DNA from: Rhodospirillaceae bacterium UBA4468
GTDB lineage: Bacteria > Pseudomonadota > Alphaproteobacteria > Rhodospirillales > Casp-alpha2
DNA length: 37,311 nt
NCBI GenBank assembly: GCA_002389385.1
Contig: DGOK01000033.1
Span: 1-37,311, forward strand
Direction: 5' to 3'
Each line of letters starts with the position of its first letter. Positions within the stretch are counted from its first letter, which is position 1. The notes under the pieces are model-generated. The model ran no database searches. It was not told the origin of the DNA and was given only the letters and a program-made list of their open reading frames with translations. A program made the position numbers and the translations under genes. This document shows, one piece after another, positions 26,100-34,756 of this stretch.

Positions 26100-28094
26100 G
26101 TGGATGGCTGTAAAAGCCTGTTTCTCTGTAGGGTAATCGAATTGGCCAAGACCGGCGCAAAAGCAGCAGTTGATAAAGAAAACTCTTTAGATGCGGTTGA
26201 TACTGTGCTGCGCACATCACGGGACTGGTTTCTAAGCGAACAACGCGATGACGGCCATTGGGCATTCGAACTTGAAGCGGATGCGACCATTCCTGCAGAA
26301 TATATTATGCTCAATCACTATCTCGGTGAACCAGATGATGCTGTTGAGCAAAAACTCGCAGTTTATCTACGCCGTATCCAGGAAGATGCACACGGTGGGT
26401 GGCCACTTTATCACGATGGTGATTTTAATATTAGTGCATCGGTTAAGGCATATTATGCATTGAAACTGGTCGGCGATGACCCTGAAGGACCTCATATGCG
26501 TCGCGCGCGTGAGGCCATTTTGATGCATGGTGGCGCTGCGAAGGCCAATGTATTCACGCGTATAGCGCTGGCATTGTTTGAGCAAGTGCCATGGCGTGCG
26601 GTGCCGGTTATGCGGGCTGAGGCTATGTTGATGCCCCGCTGGTCGCCTTTCCACATAGATAAGATTTCGTATTGGTCCCGGACGGTGATGGTGCCGTTGC
26701 TCATTTTGGCGGTTCTCAAACCTAAAGCGAAAAACCCACGCGATATAAATATTGAAGAGTTGTTTGTTCGCCCTGCAAATGATGAAGACGATTATATGGT
26801 CAATCCGACAGGGCATTGGATTGGAACGCTCTGCCTTGGGATTGATCGAATTGCGAAGGTCATTGAACCTCTTTTCCCGAGTGGAATAGAGAAAAAGGCA
26901 ATCAAGCGAGCCCTCGATTTTATTGGCCCAAGGCTGAATAATGAAGATGGGCTTGGGGCAATTTTCCCAGCGATGGCGAATACAGTCATGGCTTATGACG
27001 CGCTAGGTTATGCGCGAGACAATTCAGATTATGTCGTTGCACGTGTGTCAATCGACAAGCTCCTGAAGTTTAGTGGTGACGAAGGTTATTGTCAGCCTTG
27101 TTTATCACCAATCTGGGATACGTCTCTGGGCGGTCATGCTTTAATGGAAGCTGGCCTCGATATCAGTGAAAAAGCACTTGTTGCAGCAACAGATTGGTTA
27201 GCCGAGCGCCAAATACTTGATATTGAGGGCGATTGGGGCGTAAACCGACCAGGATTAAGCCCTGGTGGTTGGGCATTCCAATACAACAATGATTATTACC
27301 CTGATGTCGATGATACAGCTGTCGTTGGCATGCTACTTCATCGTGCTGACCCTGAGCGCTATAAAATTGCGATCGACAGAGCCGAAGTTTGGATTGTTGG
27401 TATGCAATCTAAAGATGGCGGTTGGGGCGCGTTTGATATCGATAATGAATATTTTTTATTGCAGCACATCCCATTTGCAGATCATGGGGCACTTCTCGAC
27501 CCTCCAACAGCTGATGTAAGTGCGCGATGCGTCTCGTTCCTGGCTCAATTAGGCCACCGCATGGAACACGACGCTGTTCGGCGTGGTGTTGAATACCTTA
27601 AACGCGAACAAGAAGCAGATGGTTCCTGGTTTGGGCGTTGGGGGAATAATTACGTTTATGGGACATGGTCAGTTCTGTGTGCGCTGAATGCAGTTGGCGA
27701 AGATATGTCAGCCCCTTACATCCGAAAGGCTGTGGAGTGGCTTAAAGCCCGCCAAGGTGCAGATGGTGGATGGGGTGAAGATTGTGCCAGTTATTGGCAG
27801 CATCGTCGCGACGAAGTGAAAATTTCAACACCATCGCAAACATCATGGGCCGTTCTTGGGCTAATAGCTGCTGGAGAGATCGATACATCTTCCGTTGAAC
27901 GAGGTATCAAATACCTTGTTGATGCACCGCGAGAAGGTGGAAAGTGGCAAGAAGAATACTTCAATGCAGTTGGGTTTCCACGCATTTTTTATCTTCGTTA
28001 TCATGGGTATAGCGCGTACTTCCCACTTTGGACATTAGCTCGGTATTCTCGTCTGGCGCGTTCCAATGAACGAACCTACAACTTCGGAATTTGA
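26100..28094 (+). CDS. shc: Squalene-hopene cyclase
   Basis: A 664-residue cyclase, normal length for the family, that folds squalene into hopene/hopanol as a membrane-bound dimer. The catalytic DVDDTA motif stands at about 402-407, and several QW repeats are visible (DGGWGAFD, ADGSWFGRWG, ADGGWGED). The frame opens with GTG at 26100, but that codon sits on top of the only AAGG, too close; TTG at 26142 behind GTAGGGT is an alternative start that still keeps the whole fold, so the first 14 residues are doubtful. The stop overlaps the hpnG ATG by one base. Confidence 0.96.
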   Translation: MDGCKSLFLCRVIELAKTGAKAAVDKENSLDAVDTVLRTSRDWFLSEQRDDGHWAFELEADATIPAEYIMLNHYLGEPDDAVEQKLAVYLRRIQEDAHGGWPLYHDGDFNISASVKAYYALKLVGDDPEGPHMRRAREAILMHGGAAKANVFTRIALALFEQVPWRAVPVMRAEAMLMPRWSPFHIDKISYWSRTVMVPLLILAVLKPKAKNPRDINIEELFVRPANDEDDYMVNPTGHWIGTLCLGIDRIAKVIEPLFPSGIEKKAIKRALDFIGPRLNNEDGLGAIFPAMANTVMAYDALGYARDNSDYVVARVSIDKLLKFSGDEGYCQPCLSPIWDTSLGGHALMEAGLDISEKALVAATDWLAERQILDIEGDWGVNRPGLSPGGWAFQYNNDYYPDVDDTAVVGMLLHRADPERYKIAIDRAEVWIVGMQSKDGGWGAFDIDNEYFLLQHIPFADHGALLDPPTADVSARCVSFLAQLGHRMEHDAVRRGVEYLKREQEADGSWFGRWGNNYVYGTWSVLCALNAVGEDMSAPYIRKAVEWLKARQGADGGWGEDCASYWQHRRDEVKISTPSQTSWAVLGLIAAGEIDTSSVERGIKYLVDAPREGGKWQEEYFNAVGFPRIFYLRYHGYSAYFPLWTLARYSRLARSNERTYNFGI

Positions 28095-28786
28095 TGACTT
28101 TGCCGCGTATTGGCATCATCACTGGCGTTAGGACCGAAGAAAAGGCACTTGCGCCGATCTTTAATGCTGAGAATTCACCTTTAGTCCGATTATCAGGTGC
28201 CCTCCCAAAGCGGGCGATTAACGGCGTGGAAGCTCTTATTGAGGCTGGCGTTGATGGAATCTTAAGTTTCGGTACTGCTGGAGCACTCAATCCAGGTCTT
28301 CGGCCTGGTACTATCGTAATTGGTGAGAGTGTATTAAGCCCAGATGGTGCGTCTTATGCCTGCAACCCCGAATGGGTAGAGACGATATCTAATGCGCTCA
28401 GTATACAGCCCATGGGCGTCTATGGCGCGGAATATGTGATGGGGCCGGATGCAAAAGCGAAGGTGTTTTTGGAGACTAGGCGGGCGGCCATTGATATGGA
28501 AAGCCTTCATGCCGCGAAACTCGCACGTGAGGCAGATATCCCGTTCGCAATATTACGGGCCATTGTTGATCCCGTAGACTTCGAATTTCCTGAGTTCGTT
28601 TTGGATAGCGTACGGCCTGATGGGAGCGTGAGCTTGTTACCAATTATCGCAGGACTTTGTATTCAGCCATGGCTGACAGGTCGATTACTTGACCTCAACA
28701 AATATAATAACGCTGCGATGGAGACTTTAAGCGGCGCGACCAGAATCCTGGGACCCAGATGCGGCCTCGGCCTTCTCACGCTCTAA
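28094..28786 (+). CDS. hpnG: HpnG, adenosylhopane nucleosidase (phosphorylase family)
   Basis: A 230-residue nucleoside phosphorylase-like protein. GIITGVRTEEKAL near the start, LSFGTAGALNPGLRPGTIVIG near 55-75, and AIDMESLHAAKLA near 136-148 are family motifs. HpnG removes adenine from adenosylhopane, leading to ribosylhopane, the step after HpnH. I use the ATG at 28094, which shares its A with the cyclase TGA. Its last 60 bases overlap the 3' end of hpnH on the other strand. Confidence 0.92.
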   Translation: MTLPRIGIITGVRTEEKALAPIFNAENSPLVRLSGALPKRAINGVEALIEAGVDGILSFGTAGALNPGLRPGTIVIGESVLSPDGASYACNPEWVETISNALSIQPMGVYGAEYVMGPDAKAKVFLETRRAAIDMESLHAAKLAREADIPFAILRAIVDPVDFEFPEFVLDSVRPDGSVSLLPIIAGLCIQPWLTGRLLDLNKYNNAAMETLSGATRILGPRCGLGLLTL

Positions 28787-29887
28787 TTTCTGAGACATTG
28801 TCTCAACAAGATCTTTAAATACAAACTCAGCCGGGCGTTGGTTATCTAAAGAGATTTCCGGTGCCATAGGCTTTTCTGTATTCACGCCACGGAGAAAGAC
28901 ACCAAGTGCCTTGAGGGGGTGCTTAACGGTATCTGCAACGGCAGTTGCCTCGTATCCACAGTGAACCATGCAGTTTGCGCATTTCTCGTAGTTGCCTGTG
29001 CCGTATTTGTCCCATTCAGTATCATCCATAAGCTCTTTAAAGCTTGGCGCGTATCCCTCGCTCAAAAGGTAGCAGGGCTTTTGCCAGCCAAAGATGTTTC
29101 TGGTTGGGTTACCCCAAGGCTGACAGTGGTATTGCTGATTTCCAGCAAGGAAGTCCATGAAGAGAGATGATTGGCTAAATTGCCATTTCTTGTCACCCTT
29201 AAGGCGGAAGATATCACGGAACAATTCTTTGGTTTTACCACGATGTAGAAAATGTTCCTGATTTGGCGCCCGCTCATAGGCATAACCAGGCGAGATCGTG
29301 ATACCTTCGACTTGCAACTCATTTGTGCAGAAATCAAAGAATTCAGAGCACTCTGCAGGTGTCATTTGATCGAATAGCGTGCAATTTACGTTTACCCGAA
29401 AACCCTGTGCTTTGGCGGCTTTGATCGCAGATACAGCACGCTTGAAGGTGCCTTTTTGTGCGACCGCGTGGTCGTGATGTTCTTCAAGGCCGTCCAAATG
29501 CACGGAAAATGTCAGGTAAGGAGAAGGTGTGAAGTCCCTTAGGCGCTTCTCAAGCAAAAGCGCGTTTGTGCATAGATAGACAAACTTTTTACGCGCAACG
29601 ATGCCTTCAACGATCTTTTTAATCTCTTTATGGATAAGCGGTTCGCCACCCGGAATAGAAACAATTGGTGCGCCGCACTCGTCTACGGCCTCCATACATT
29701 CTTCGTAGTTCAGACGCTTCGCCAAAATATCATCTTCATAGTCAATCTTGCCGCATCCAGGGCATGCAAGGTTACATTTGAAAAGTGGCTCCAGCATTAA
29801 TACCAATGGGTACTTCTCAACGCCTTTAAAGCGCTGCTTCATAATGTAAGCACCGACACGGGCTTGTTGAATTAGCGGAACAGCCAT
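28727..29887 (-). CDS. hpnH: HpnH, radical SAM adenosylhopane synthase
   Basis: A 386-residue radical SAM enzyme that joins a 5'-deoxyadenosyl group to diploptene, starting side-chain extension. The C-x3-C-x2-C cluster (Cys38, Cys42, Cys45, in CNLACPGC) and SIPGGEPLIH are clear. A C-terminal Cys group (CANCMVHCGYE) may bind a further metal or structure the end. MAVPLIQQ at 29887 is the start, as GGAGAG lies before it and the upstream ispH stop is 1 base away; the frame itself opens 33 bases earlier. It shares a transcript with ispH and ends convergently inside hpnG. Confidence 0.95.
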   Translation of the reverse strand: MAVPLIQQARVGAYIMKQRFKGVEKYPLVLMLEPLFKCNLACPGCGKIDYEDDILAKRLNYEECMEAVDECGAPIVSIPGGEPLIHKEIKKIVEGIVARKKFVYLCTNALLLEKRLRDFTPSPYLTFSVHLDGLEEHHDHAVAQKGTFKRAVSAIKAAKAQGFRVNVNCTLFDQMTPAECSEFFDFCTNELQVEGITISPGYAYERAPNQEHFLHRGKTKELFRDIFRLKGDKKWQFSQSSLFMDFLAGNQQYHCQPWGNPTRNIFGWQKPCYLLSEGYAPSFKELMDDTEWDKYGTGNYEKCANCMVHCGYEATAVADTVKHPLKALGVFLRGVNTEKPMAPEISLDNQRPAEFVFKDLVETMSQKLEREKAEAASGSQDSGRAA

Positions 29888-29888
29888 T

Positions 29889-30851
29889 TTACTCTCCTGG
29901 AGCGCTTGCAGGCGCGACATCTAAAAGTTCGCGCGGCAATTTAAATACGACATGTTCTTCGACGCCGTCGTGATTACGTACTGTTGCACCACGAAGAGAA
30001 TGAATGCGTTCAACAACGCCCTGAACTAATTCTTCAGGTGCGGATGCGCCTGCAGTCAGGCCAATCGTTGCAATACCTTCTAGCCATTCGTCTTTTATCA
30101 TTGAAGCATCGTCAATGAGATATGATGGAATGCCGTTCTCTCCGCCCATTTCGGCCAGTCGATTAGAGTTCGAGCTATTTTTCGCACCAACGACAAGAAT
30201 AAGATCCACTTCTTGTGATAACTCACGAACAGCTTGTTGCCGGTTTTGTGTCGCGTAGCAGATATCTTTGACATCTGGTCCGACAATTTTCGGAAAGCGT
30301 TTGCGTAATGCCGTAATCGTCGCACGCGTTTCATCCACAGATAATGTTGTCTGGGTCACATAGGCCAGCCGGTCCGGGTCGTCTACGACAAGGTCATCAA
30401 CGTCAGAAGGTTCACTGACAAGCAATACGCCACCTGGAATGCGACCTTGCGTACCTTCGACTTCAGGGTGTCCGCGATGCCCGATAAGGATGACTTGGTT
30501 TCCACGACCAGCATGATTTTGGCCTTCTTTGTGGACTTTCGAGACGAGTGGGCATGTTGCGTCAATGACAGGTAAGTTTCGGGCATTCGCGTCGTCTTCG
30601 ATCTTTTCTGCGACGCCATGAGCACTAAAGATTGTGACAGCACCTTCAGGGATTTCATCAATCTCATCGACGAAGACTGCGCCTTTTGCACGAAGAGATT
30701 CTACAACATGTTTATTGTGAACGATTTCATGGCGAACATAAATCGGGGGGCCGTACTTAATAATTGCACGTTCAACAATCTCAATGGCACGCTCTACGCC
30801 TGCACAAAACCCGCGTGGGTTTGCCAGAATGATTTGGATAGGTTCGCTCAT
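29889..30851 (-). CDS. ispH: IspH, 4-hydroxy-3-methylbut-2-enyl diphosphate reductase
   Basis: A 320-residue iron-sulfur enzyme, the last step of the MEP pathway, making IPP and DMAPP. The three cluster Cys are in GFCAGVERA (Cys16), DATCPLVSKVHKEG (near 97) and DICYATQNRQQAV (near 198); HRGHPEVEG and the NSSNSNRL segment bind substrate. The start MSEPIQ at 30851 aligns with the family, 33 bases inside the frame's first ATG. It sits just before hpnH in a two-gene unit, so isoprenoid supply and hopane side-chain extension can be co-expressed. The gap to hpnA is 185 bases and divergent. Confidence 0.96.
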   Translation of the reverse strand: MSEPIQIILANPRGFCAGVERAIEIVERAIIKYGPPIYVRHEIVHNKHVVESLRAKGAVFVDEIDEIPEGAVTIFSAHGVAEKIEDDANARNLPVIDATCPLVSKVHKEGQNHAGRGNQVILIGHRGHPEVEGTQGRIPGGVLLVSEPSDVDDLVVDDPDRLAYVTQTTLSVDETRATITALRKRFPKIVGPDVKDICYATQNRQQAVRELSQEVDLILVVGAKNSSNSNRLAEMGGENGIPSYLIDDASMIKDEWLEGIATIGLTAGASAPEELVQGVVERIHSLRGATVRNHDGVEEHVVFKLPRELLDVAPASAPGE

Positions 30852-30922
30852 GATCGTTCGTGTCCCGGATCTTGCATACATCAACGGTGCAAAAGATTAT
30901 CAATTAGCACCCGTGTAAGAAA

Positions 30923-30951
30923 TGGGTTAAAAAAATCACCCAACAATGGGT
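30923..30951. repeat. Alternating TGGGT/ACCCA repeats in the ispH-hpnA divergent gap
   Basis: TGGGT (30923-30927), ACCCA (30938-30942) and TGGGT (30947-30951) follow one another, so the middle copy can pair with either side (loops of 10 and 4 bases). The gap is the divergent promoter region of ispH-hpnH and hpnA. It could be an operator, but the arms are only 5 bases. Confidence 0.3.
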
Positions 30952-31036
30952 ATTTAACGTCTTTAGTCCAGATTTTCCATGGAAAACTCTGCATATCAGT
31001 GCTTCTTATGTAGCATGACTATTTTAGGAGTTTAAG

Positions 31037-32050
31037 GTGGTGATTTCAAAAGGACCATATCTGGTCACAGGTGCTACGGGGTTTGTGGGGTCAGCAGTCG
31101 TACGTCAGTTGTTAGCCATAGGCGCTGACGTGCGAGTCCTTGCCAGACCTGGCAATGATCGAAGTAACCTGACGGGGTTAGATGTTGATATCTGTGAAGG
31201 CGATTTGTTGAATCCAAATAGTCTTGTGGATGCAGTGAATGGATGTGAGGGGCTATTCCATGTTGCTGCGGATTATCGGCTGTGGACACGGGGCCCCGAT
31301 TCGATGTTCCGCGCCAACGTAGATGGGACGCGCGCTATATTGAGGGCAGCTATCAACGCAGGTGTGAAACGCGCCATTTATACCTCAAGCGTTGCCGTAT
31401 TAGGTATCGATCCGACGGGCCAGCCATCTGACGAAGAAACGCCGGTCAGTTTCGACGATATGATTGGCGTTTATAAGCAATCTAAGTTCCGCGCTGAAGA
31501 GGCTGCGATGCACGAAATTATAGAGACTGGCTTGGATTGTGTAATTGTTAATCCATCAACACCGATTGGCCCTCGCGATATCAAGCCAACACCGACAGGA
31601 AGGCTCGTTGTCGAGGCGGCAGCTGGCCGAATGCCCGCGTATGTCGATACGGGGCTGAATGTCGCCCATGTTGATGATGTCGCGACAGGGCATTTGCTGG
31701 CTTACGAGCATGGTGTCAGTCGACGCCGGTATATTTTGGGCGGCGATGATATGTCTCTTCGTGAAATTCTGGAAACAGTTGCGATCTGTGCAAGCGTTAA
31801 GCCGCCAAGGATACGCATTCCTCGTGCACCCATTTATCCGCTCGCATTTTGTGCGGAGCAATGGTGTAAATTAACGGGGAAGGGCGAGCCCTTTGCGACA
31901 GTTGATGGTCTAAAAATGTCTAAAAAGAAAATGTATTTTTCAAGTAAGCGAGCAGAGACAGAAATAGGTTATCAGCATAGATCAGGGCGCGATGCTCTGA
32001 ACGATGCCGTTGAATGGTTTCGGGCGCAAGGCTACCTCAACCGCGCTTGA
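31037..32050 (+). CDS. hpnA: HpnA, hopanoid-associated sugar epimerase (extended SDR)
   Basis: A 337-residue extended SDR with GATGFVGSAV (about 11-20), DGTRAILRAA, and the YKQSK catalytic Tyr-Lys pair near 137-141. HpnA is the NAD-dependent epimerase/dehydratase-like member of hopanoid loci; it likely works on the ribose-derived side chain, but its precise reaction is not settled. It starts with GTG-GTG at 31037, with AGGAG at 31026. It is the first plus-strand gene after the ispH divergent gap and is followed, after 50 bases, by the nucleotidyltransferase of the phosphonate cassette. Confidence 0.93.
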   Translation: MVISKGPYLVTGATGFVGSAVVRQLLAIGADVRVLARPGNDRSNLTGLDVDICEGDLLNPNSLVDAVNGCEGLFHVAADYRLWTRGPDSMFRANVDGTRAILRAAINAGVKRAIYTSSVAVLGIDPTGQPSDEETPVSFDDMIGVYKQSKFRAEEAAMHEIIETGLDCVIVNPSTPIGPRDIKPTPTGRLVVEAAAGRMPAYVDTGLNVAHVDDVATGHLLAYEHGVSRRRYILGGDDMSLREILETVAICASVKPPRIRIPRAPIYPLAFCAEQWCKLTGKGEPFATVDGLKMSKKKMYFSSKRAETEIGYQHRSGRDALNDAVEWFRAQGYLNRA

Positions 32051-32100
32051 CTTGTGGTCACTATAAAGAAGTATACGCAAAAAATCATAAGGATTATTCA

Positions 32101-32847
32101 ATGCATGCGATTATTCTAGCAGCAGGTGTCGGTCAGCGACTTTTTGGTGATAGCCGGAGCCAGCCGCCGAAATGTCTCATCGAATTTGACGGTAAAACGT
32201 TGTTGAAGCGCCACTTTGAGGTGTTGCAGGAGCTTGGTATTGAAAAACTGACATTGATTGTCGGATATCGCAAAAATCTCATTGTTGAGGAGGCTACTGC
32301 TTGCGCTCCAGATGGGTTTTTAGAGGTAATTGAGAACCTTATGTATCGAGGTGGTAGTTTGATTTCGATGTGGTATGCCCGCGAGACCTACAGACGTGGG
32401 GAAGATGTTCTGTTTATGGACGCAGATACACTTTACGACCCGGAAGTATTGAAACGTCTGGTTAATTCGAAATCAGGAACGGCTTTAGTCTATGACAAAG
32501 ATTTAGATGAAGGTGATGACCCAGTAAGAATTTGTTTGCGAGATGGTGAAGTTGTGGATTTTGGCAAACGTATCGTTGGTCAATTTGACGCTATAGGTGA
32601 ATGGCCAGGATTTATGAAAGTATCGGCTGAAACAGGCCCACTTATAGCAGCGGCCCTTGAAAATTATATTGAGGGTGGGCAATTGATGGCAACTTACGAA
32701 GAGGCCATCCGAGATGTGATCGTTGGAGAGCGCACAAGCGTATTCGAGATTGTCGATATCTCAGATCTAAATTGGATTGAAATCGATTTTCCAGAAGATC
32801 TTGAACGTGCGCGTGAAGTCATCCTGCCGAAGCTTTCGAATAGCTAA
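32101..32847 (+). CDS. Nucleotidyltransferase, phosphocholine cytidylyltransferase-like
   Basis: A 248-residue protein with the nucleotidyltransferase fold: start motif IILAAGVGQRL (about 4-14), PPKCLIEFDGKTLL (about 22-35), a metal-binding MDADTLYDPE near 107-116, and a C-terminal IEIDFPEDLERA closing segment. The open frame begins upstream inside hpnA, but MHAIIL at 32101 behind AAGGATT is the real start. Relatives activate phosphocholine or aminoethylphosphonate as CMP esters; sugar-1-phosphate substrates are also possible. It lies between hpnA and the PEP mutase gene, and resembles the nucleotidyltransferase domain fused to that PEP mutase, suggesting two activation steps or a head-group pathway. 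Confidence 0.85.
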   Translation: MHAIILAAGVGQRLFGDSRSQPPKCLIEFDGKTLLKRHFEVLQELGIEKLTLIVGYRKNLIVEEATACAPDGFLEVIENLMYRGGSLISMWYARETYRRGEDVLFMDADTLYDPEVLKRLVNSKSGTALVYDKDLDEGDDPVRICLRDGEVVDFGKRIVGQFDAIGEWPGFMKVSAETGPLIAAALENYIEGGQLMATYEEAIRDVIVGERTSVFEIVDISDLNWIEIDFPEDLERAREVILPKLSNS

Positions 32848-32932
32848 ATCGGCACCATTTTTCGATTTTGAATGTAATAAAACTGCTTACCCTCGGAAAC
32901 AATTAGACATTGTGAAGAATAAGCCTGTCCGT

Positions 32933-32957
32933 TCTAGAATGAGCGCCTCATTCTAGA
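32933..32957. repeat. Perfect 11-bp inverted repeat upstream of the PEP mutase gene
   Basis: TCTAGAATGAG-CGC-CTCATTCTAGA is a perfect palindrome with a 3-base centre, 141 bases before the PEP mutase start and 86 bases after the previous stop. There is no T-run after it, so an operator is as likely as a terminator. It is the strongest symmetry in this 250-base gap. Confidence 0.5.
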
Positions 32958-33019
32958 CGTATTTAATATCTATATGATGATTCTATGAAGTTTTATTACG
33001 AGAAATGATATGCTCTTGA

Positions 33020-33044
33020 GGCATCGTTGGTAGAACGATATGCC
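33020..33044 (+). promoter_or_regulatory. Possible leader hairpin before the PEP mutase gene
   Basis: GGCAT-CGTT pairs with AACG-AT-ATGCC across a GGTAG loop (9 pairs, 2-base bulge), 54 bases before the start. An upstream ATGC could instead pair with GCAT of the first arm, so alternative folds exist. The structure is visible; a regulatory role is speculative. Confidence 0.3.
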
Positions 33045-33097
33045 GCAAGTAATGATTTCCCATAAAGGGATAAATATCTCAATGAAGGAATATCTCT

Positions 33098-34756
33098 ATG
33101 ATTGAGCACAAGCGTGTTGATAGCTCTTTTCTTATGTCGGACCGAAAAATCACACAATTCCAATCTATGCTGCAATCTCAAGAACTTGAATTCATCATGG
33201 AAGCACACAACGGCCTTTCTGCGAGGATCGTTGAGGAGGCTGGTTTTAAAGGTATTTGGGCATCAGGACTTTCGATGTCTGCAGCGCTGGGCGTACGTGA
33301 CAGTAATGAAGCATCATGGACGCAGGTCATGGATGTTCTAGAATTTATGGCAGATGCTACATCGATTCCTATACTGGTTGATGGTGATACGGGGTGGGGG
33401 AACTTCAATAACCTGCGCCGTGCGGTTCAGAAGTTAGGTCAGCGTGGTATTGCGGGTATTTGTATTGAGGATAAGCTGTTCCCCAAAACCAACTAGTTTA
33501 TCGGAAAAGGGCAGCCGCTTGCAGGTATGGATGAATTCTGTGGCAAAATCAAAGCAGGGAAAGACAGCCAGCTTGACGACGATTTTCAGATTGTAGCGCG
33601 TGTTGAAGCCCTAATTGCAGGCTGGGGAATGGATGAAGCCCTTAAGCGAGCTGAGGCATATCATGCGGCCGGCGCAAATGCCATTTTGATCCATTCGAAA
33701 AAATCAACTGCGGATGAAGTTCTTACGTTTACAAGGGAATGGGCCAATCGTTGCCCAGTCGTGCTTGTGCCAACTAAACACTTCACCACACCAACAGATT
33801 CCTTTGAAGAAGCTGGAGCATCTTTGGTGATTTGGGCGAACCACAATATGCGTGCGGCAATTACGGCAATGCGTGAAACAACAAATCGGATTTATCGTGA
33901 TCGCTCCCTTGCTGGCGTCGATGGCAGTATGGTTAAGGTGAGTGAGGTATTTGAGCTTGTCGGGAATGACGAGTTGGCTGATGCGGAAAAGCGCTATTTG
34001 CCAAAGAAAGATAAATCCTCAAGCGCTATTATTCTTGCAGCATCGAGAGGATTGGCCTTTGGCGACATAACTAAAGAAACGCCAAAGTGTATGTTGGAAG
34101 TTCGCGGTCAGCCGTTGTTGCGTCGTCTTGTTGATATTTTCAGAGACGGGGGTGTTCGGGATGTCACCGTCGTTCGCGGCTACAAGAAGGATAAAATTAA
34201 CCTGCCTGATATCCAAACTGTGGATAACGACATGCACGAGTGGACTGGTGAAATAGGTAGCCTTGCGTGCGCTATGGGTGCGTTACAAGGACCGTTCTAT
34301 GTTGCTTATGGAGATACCTTGTTCCGTCAATATTTCATAGACCTGATAGAAGATATGGATGCCGACATTGTTATTGTTGCAGATACCCAGTGGCACAAGC
34401 GGGCTTCTGATGCGAGTGACTGGGTCAGAGACTTTGTAAAATGTAGCCGCCCATATTCTGCATCCTATCTGGATGAAGAGACAGTATACTTAGAAAGTGT
34501 TGGAAATGATATTTCTAATGCGGAATGTCATGGCGAATGGACTGGACTAACAAAATTTAGCGAAAAAGGCGCAGCCGTTGCTAGAGTCGAAATCGAAGAT
34601 ATCCAAAAGGACGGTACCTTGAAGGATGCGGGGTTGCCTGAACTTCTCACGCGACTTGCGAACAAAGGTGAGAAAATTGCCGTTGTCTATGTAGCTGGTC
34701 AATGGCTTGATGTTGATGACTACGCTGATCTCATGAAAGCGGGTAAATTCCTGTGA
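33098..34756 (+). CDS. pepM: PEP mutase fused to a nucleotidyltransferase, interrupted by one in-frame amber codon
   Basis: A single frame of 552 codons. Residues 1-300 are PEP mutase, which isomerises phosphoenolpyruvate to phosphonopyruvate and makes the C-P bond: GIWASGLSMSAALGVRD (52-68), DGDTGWGNFNN (95-105) and EDKLFPKTN (124-132) are the active-site segments. Codon 133 is TAG (33494-33496), where the diagnostic EDK-x5-NS motif has Ser; the frame then continues FIGKGQPLAG with no further stop. Residues about 308-552 are a nucleotidyltransferase domain (SSAIILAAS, TPKCML, YVAYGDTLF), like aminoethylphosphonate cytidylyltransferases. As read, only the first 132 residues are made unless the amber is read through, or it is a sequence error or a recent mutation. 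The stop overlaps the next start (GTGA). Confidence 0.88.

Noticed and set aside
32846..32871. AAATCG/CGATTT hairpin after the stand-alone nucleotidyltransferase as a terminator
   Set aside because: Only a 6-bp AT-rich stem with an 11-base loop and a very short T-run; too weak to call.
33527..34756. A separate gene starting at the ATG at 33527
   Set aside because: It begins in the middle of the PEP mutase barrel, is in the same frame as the part before the amber, and lacks a convincing ribosome binding site; it is the continuation of the same gene.
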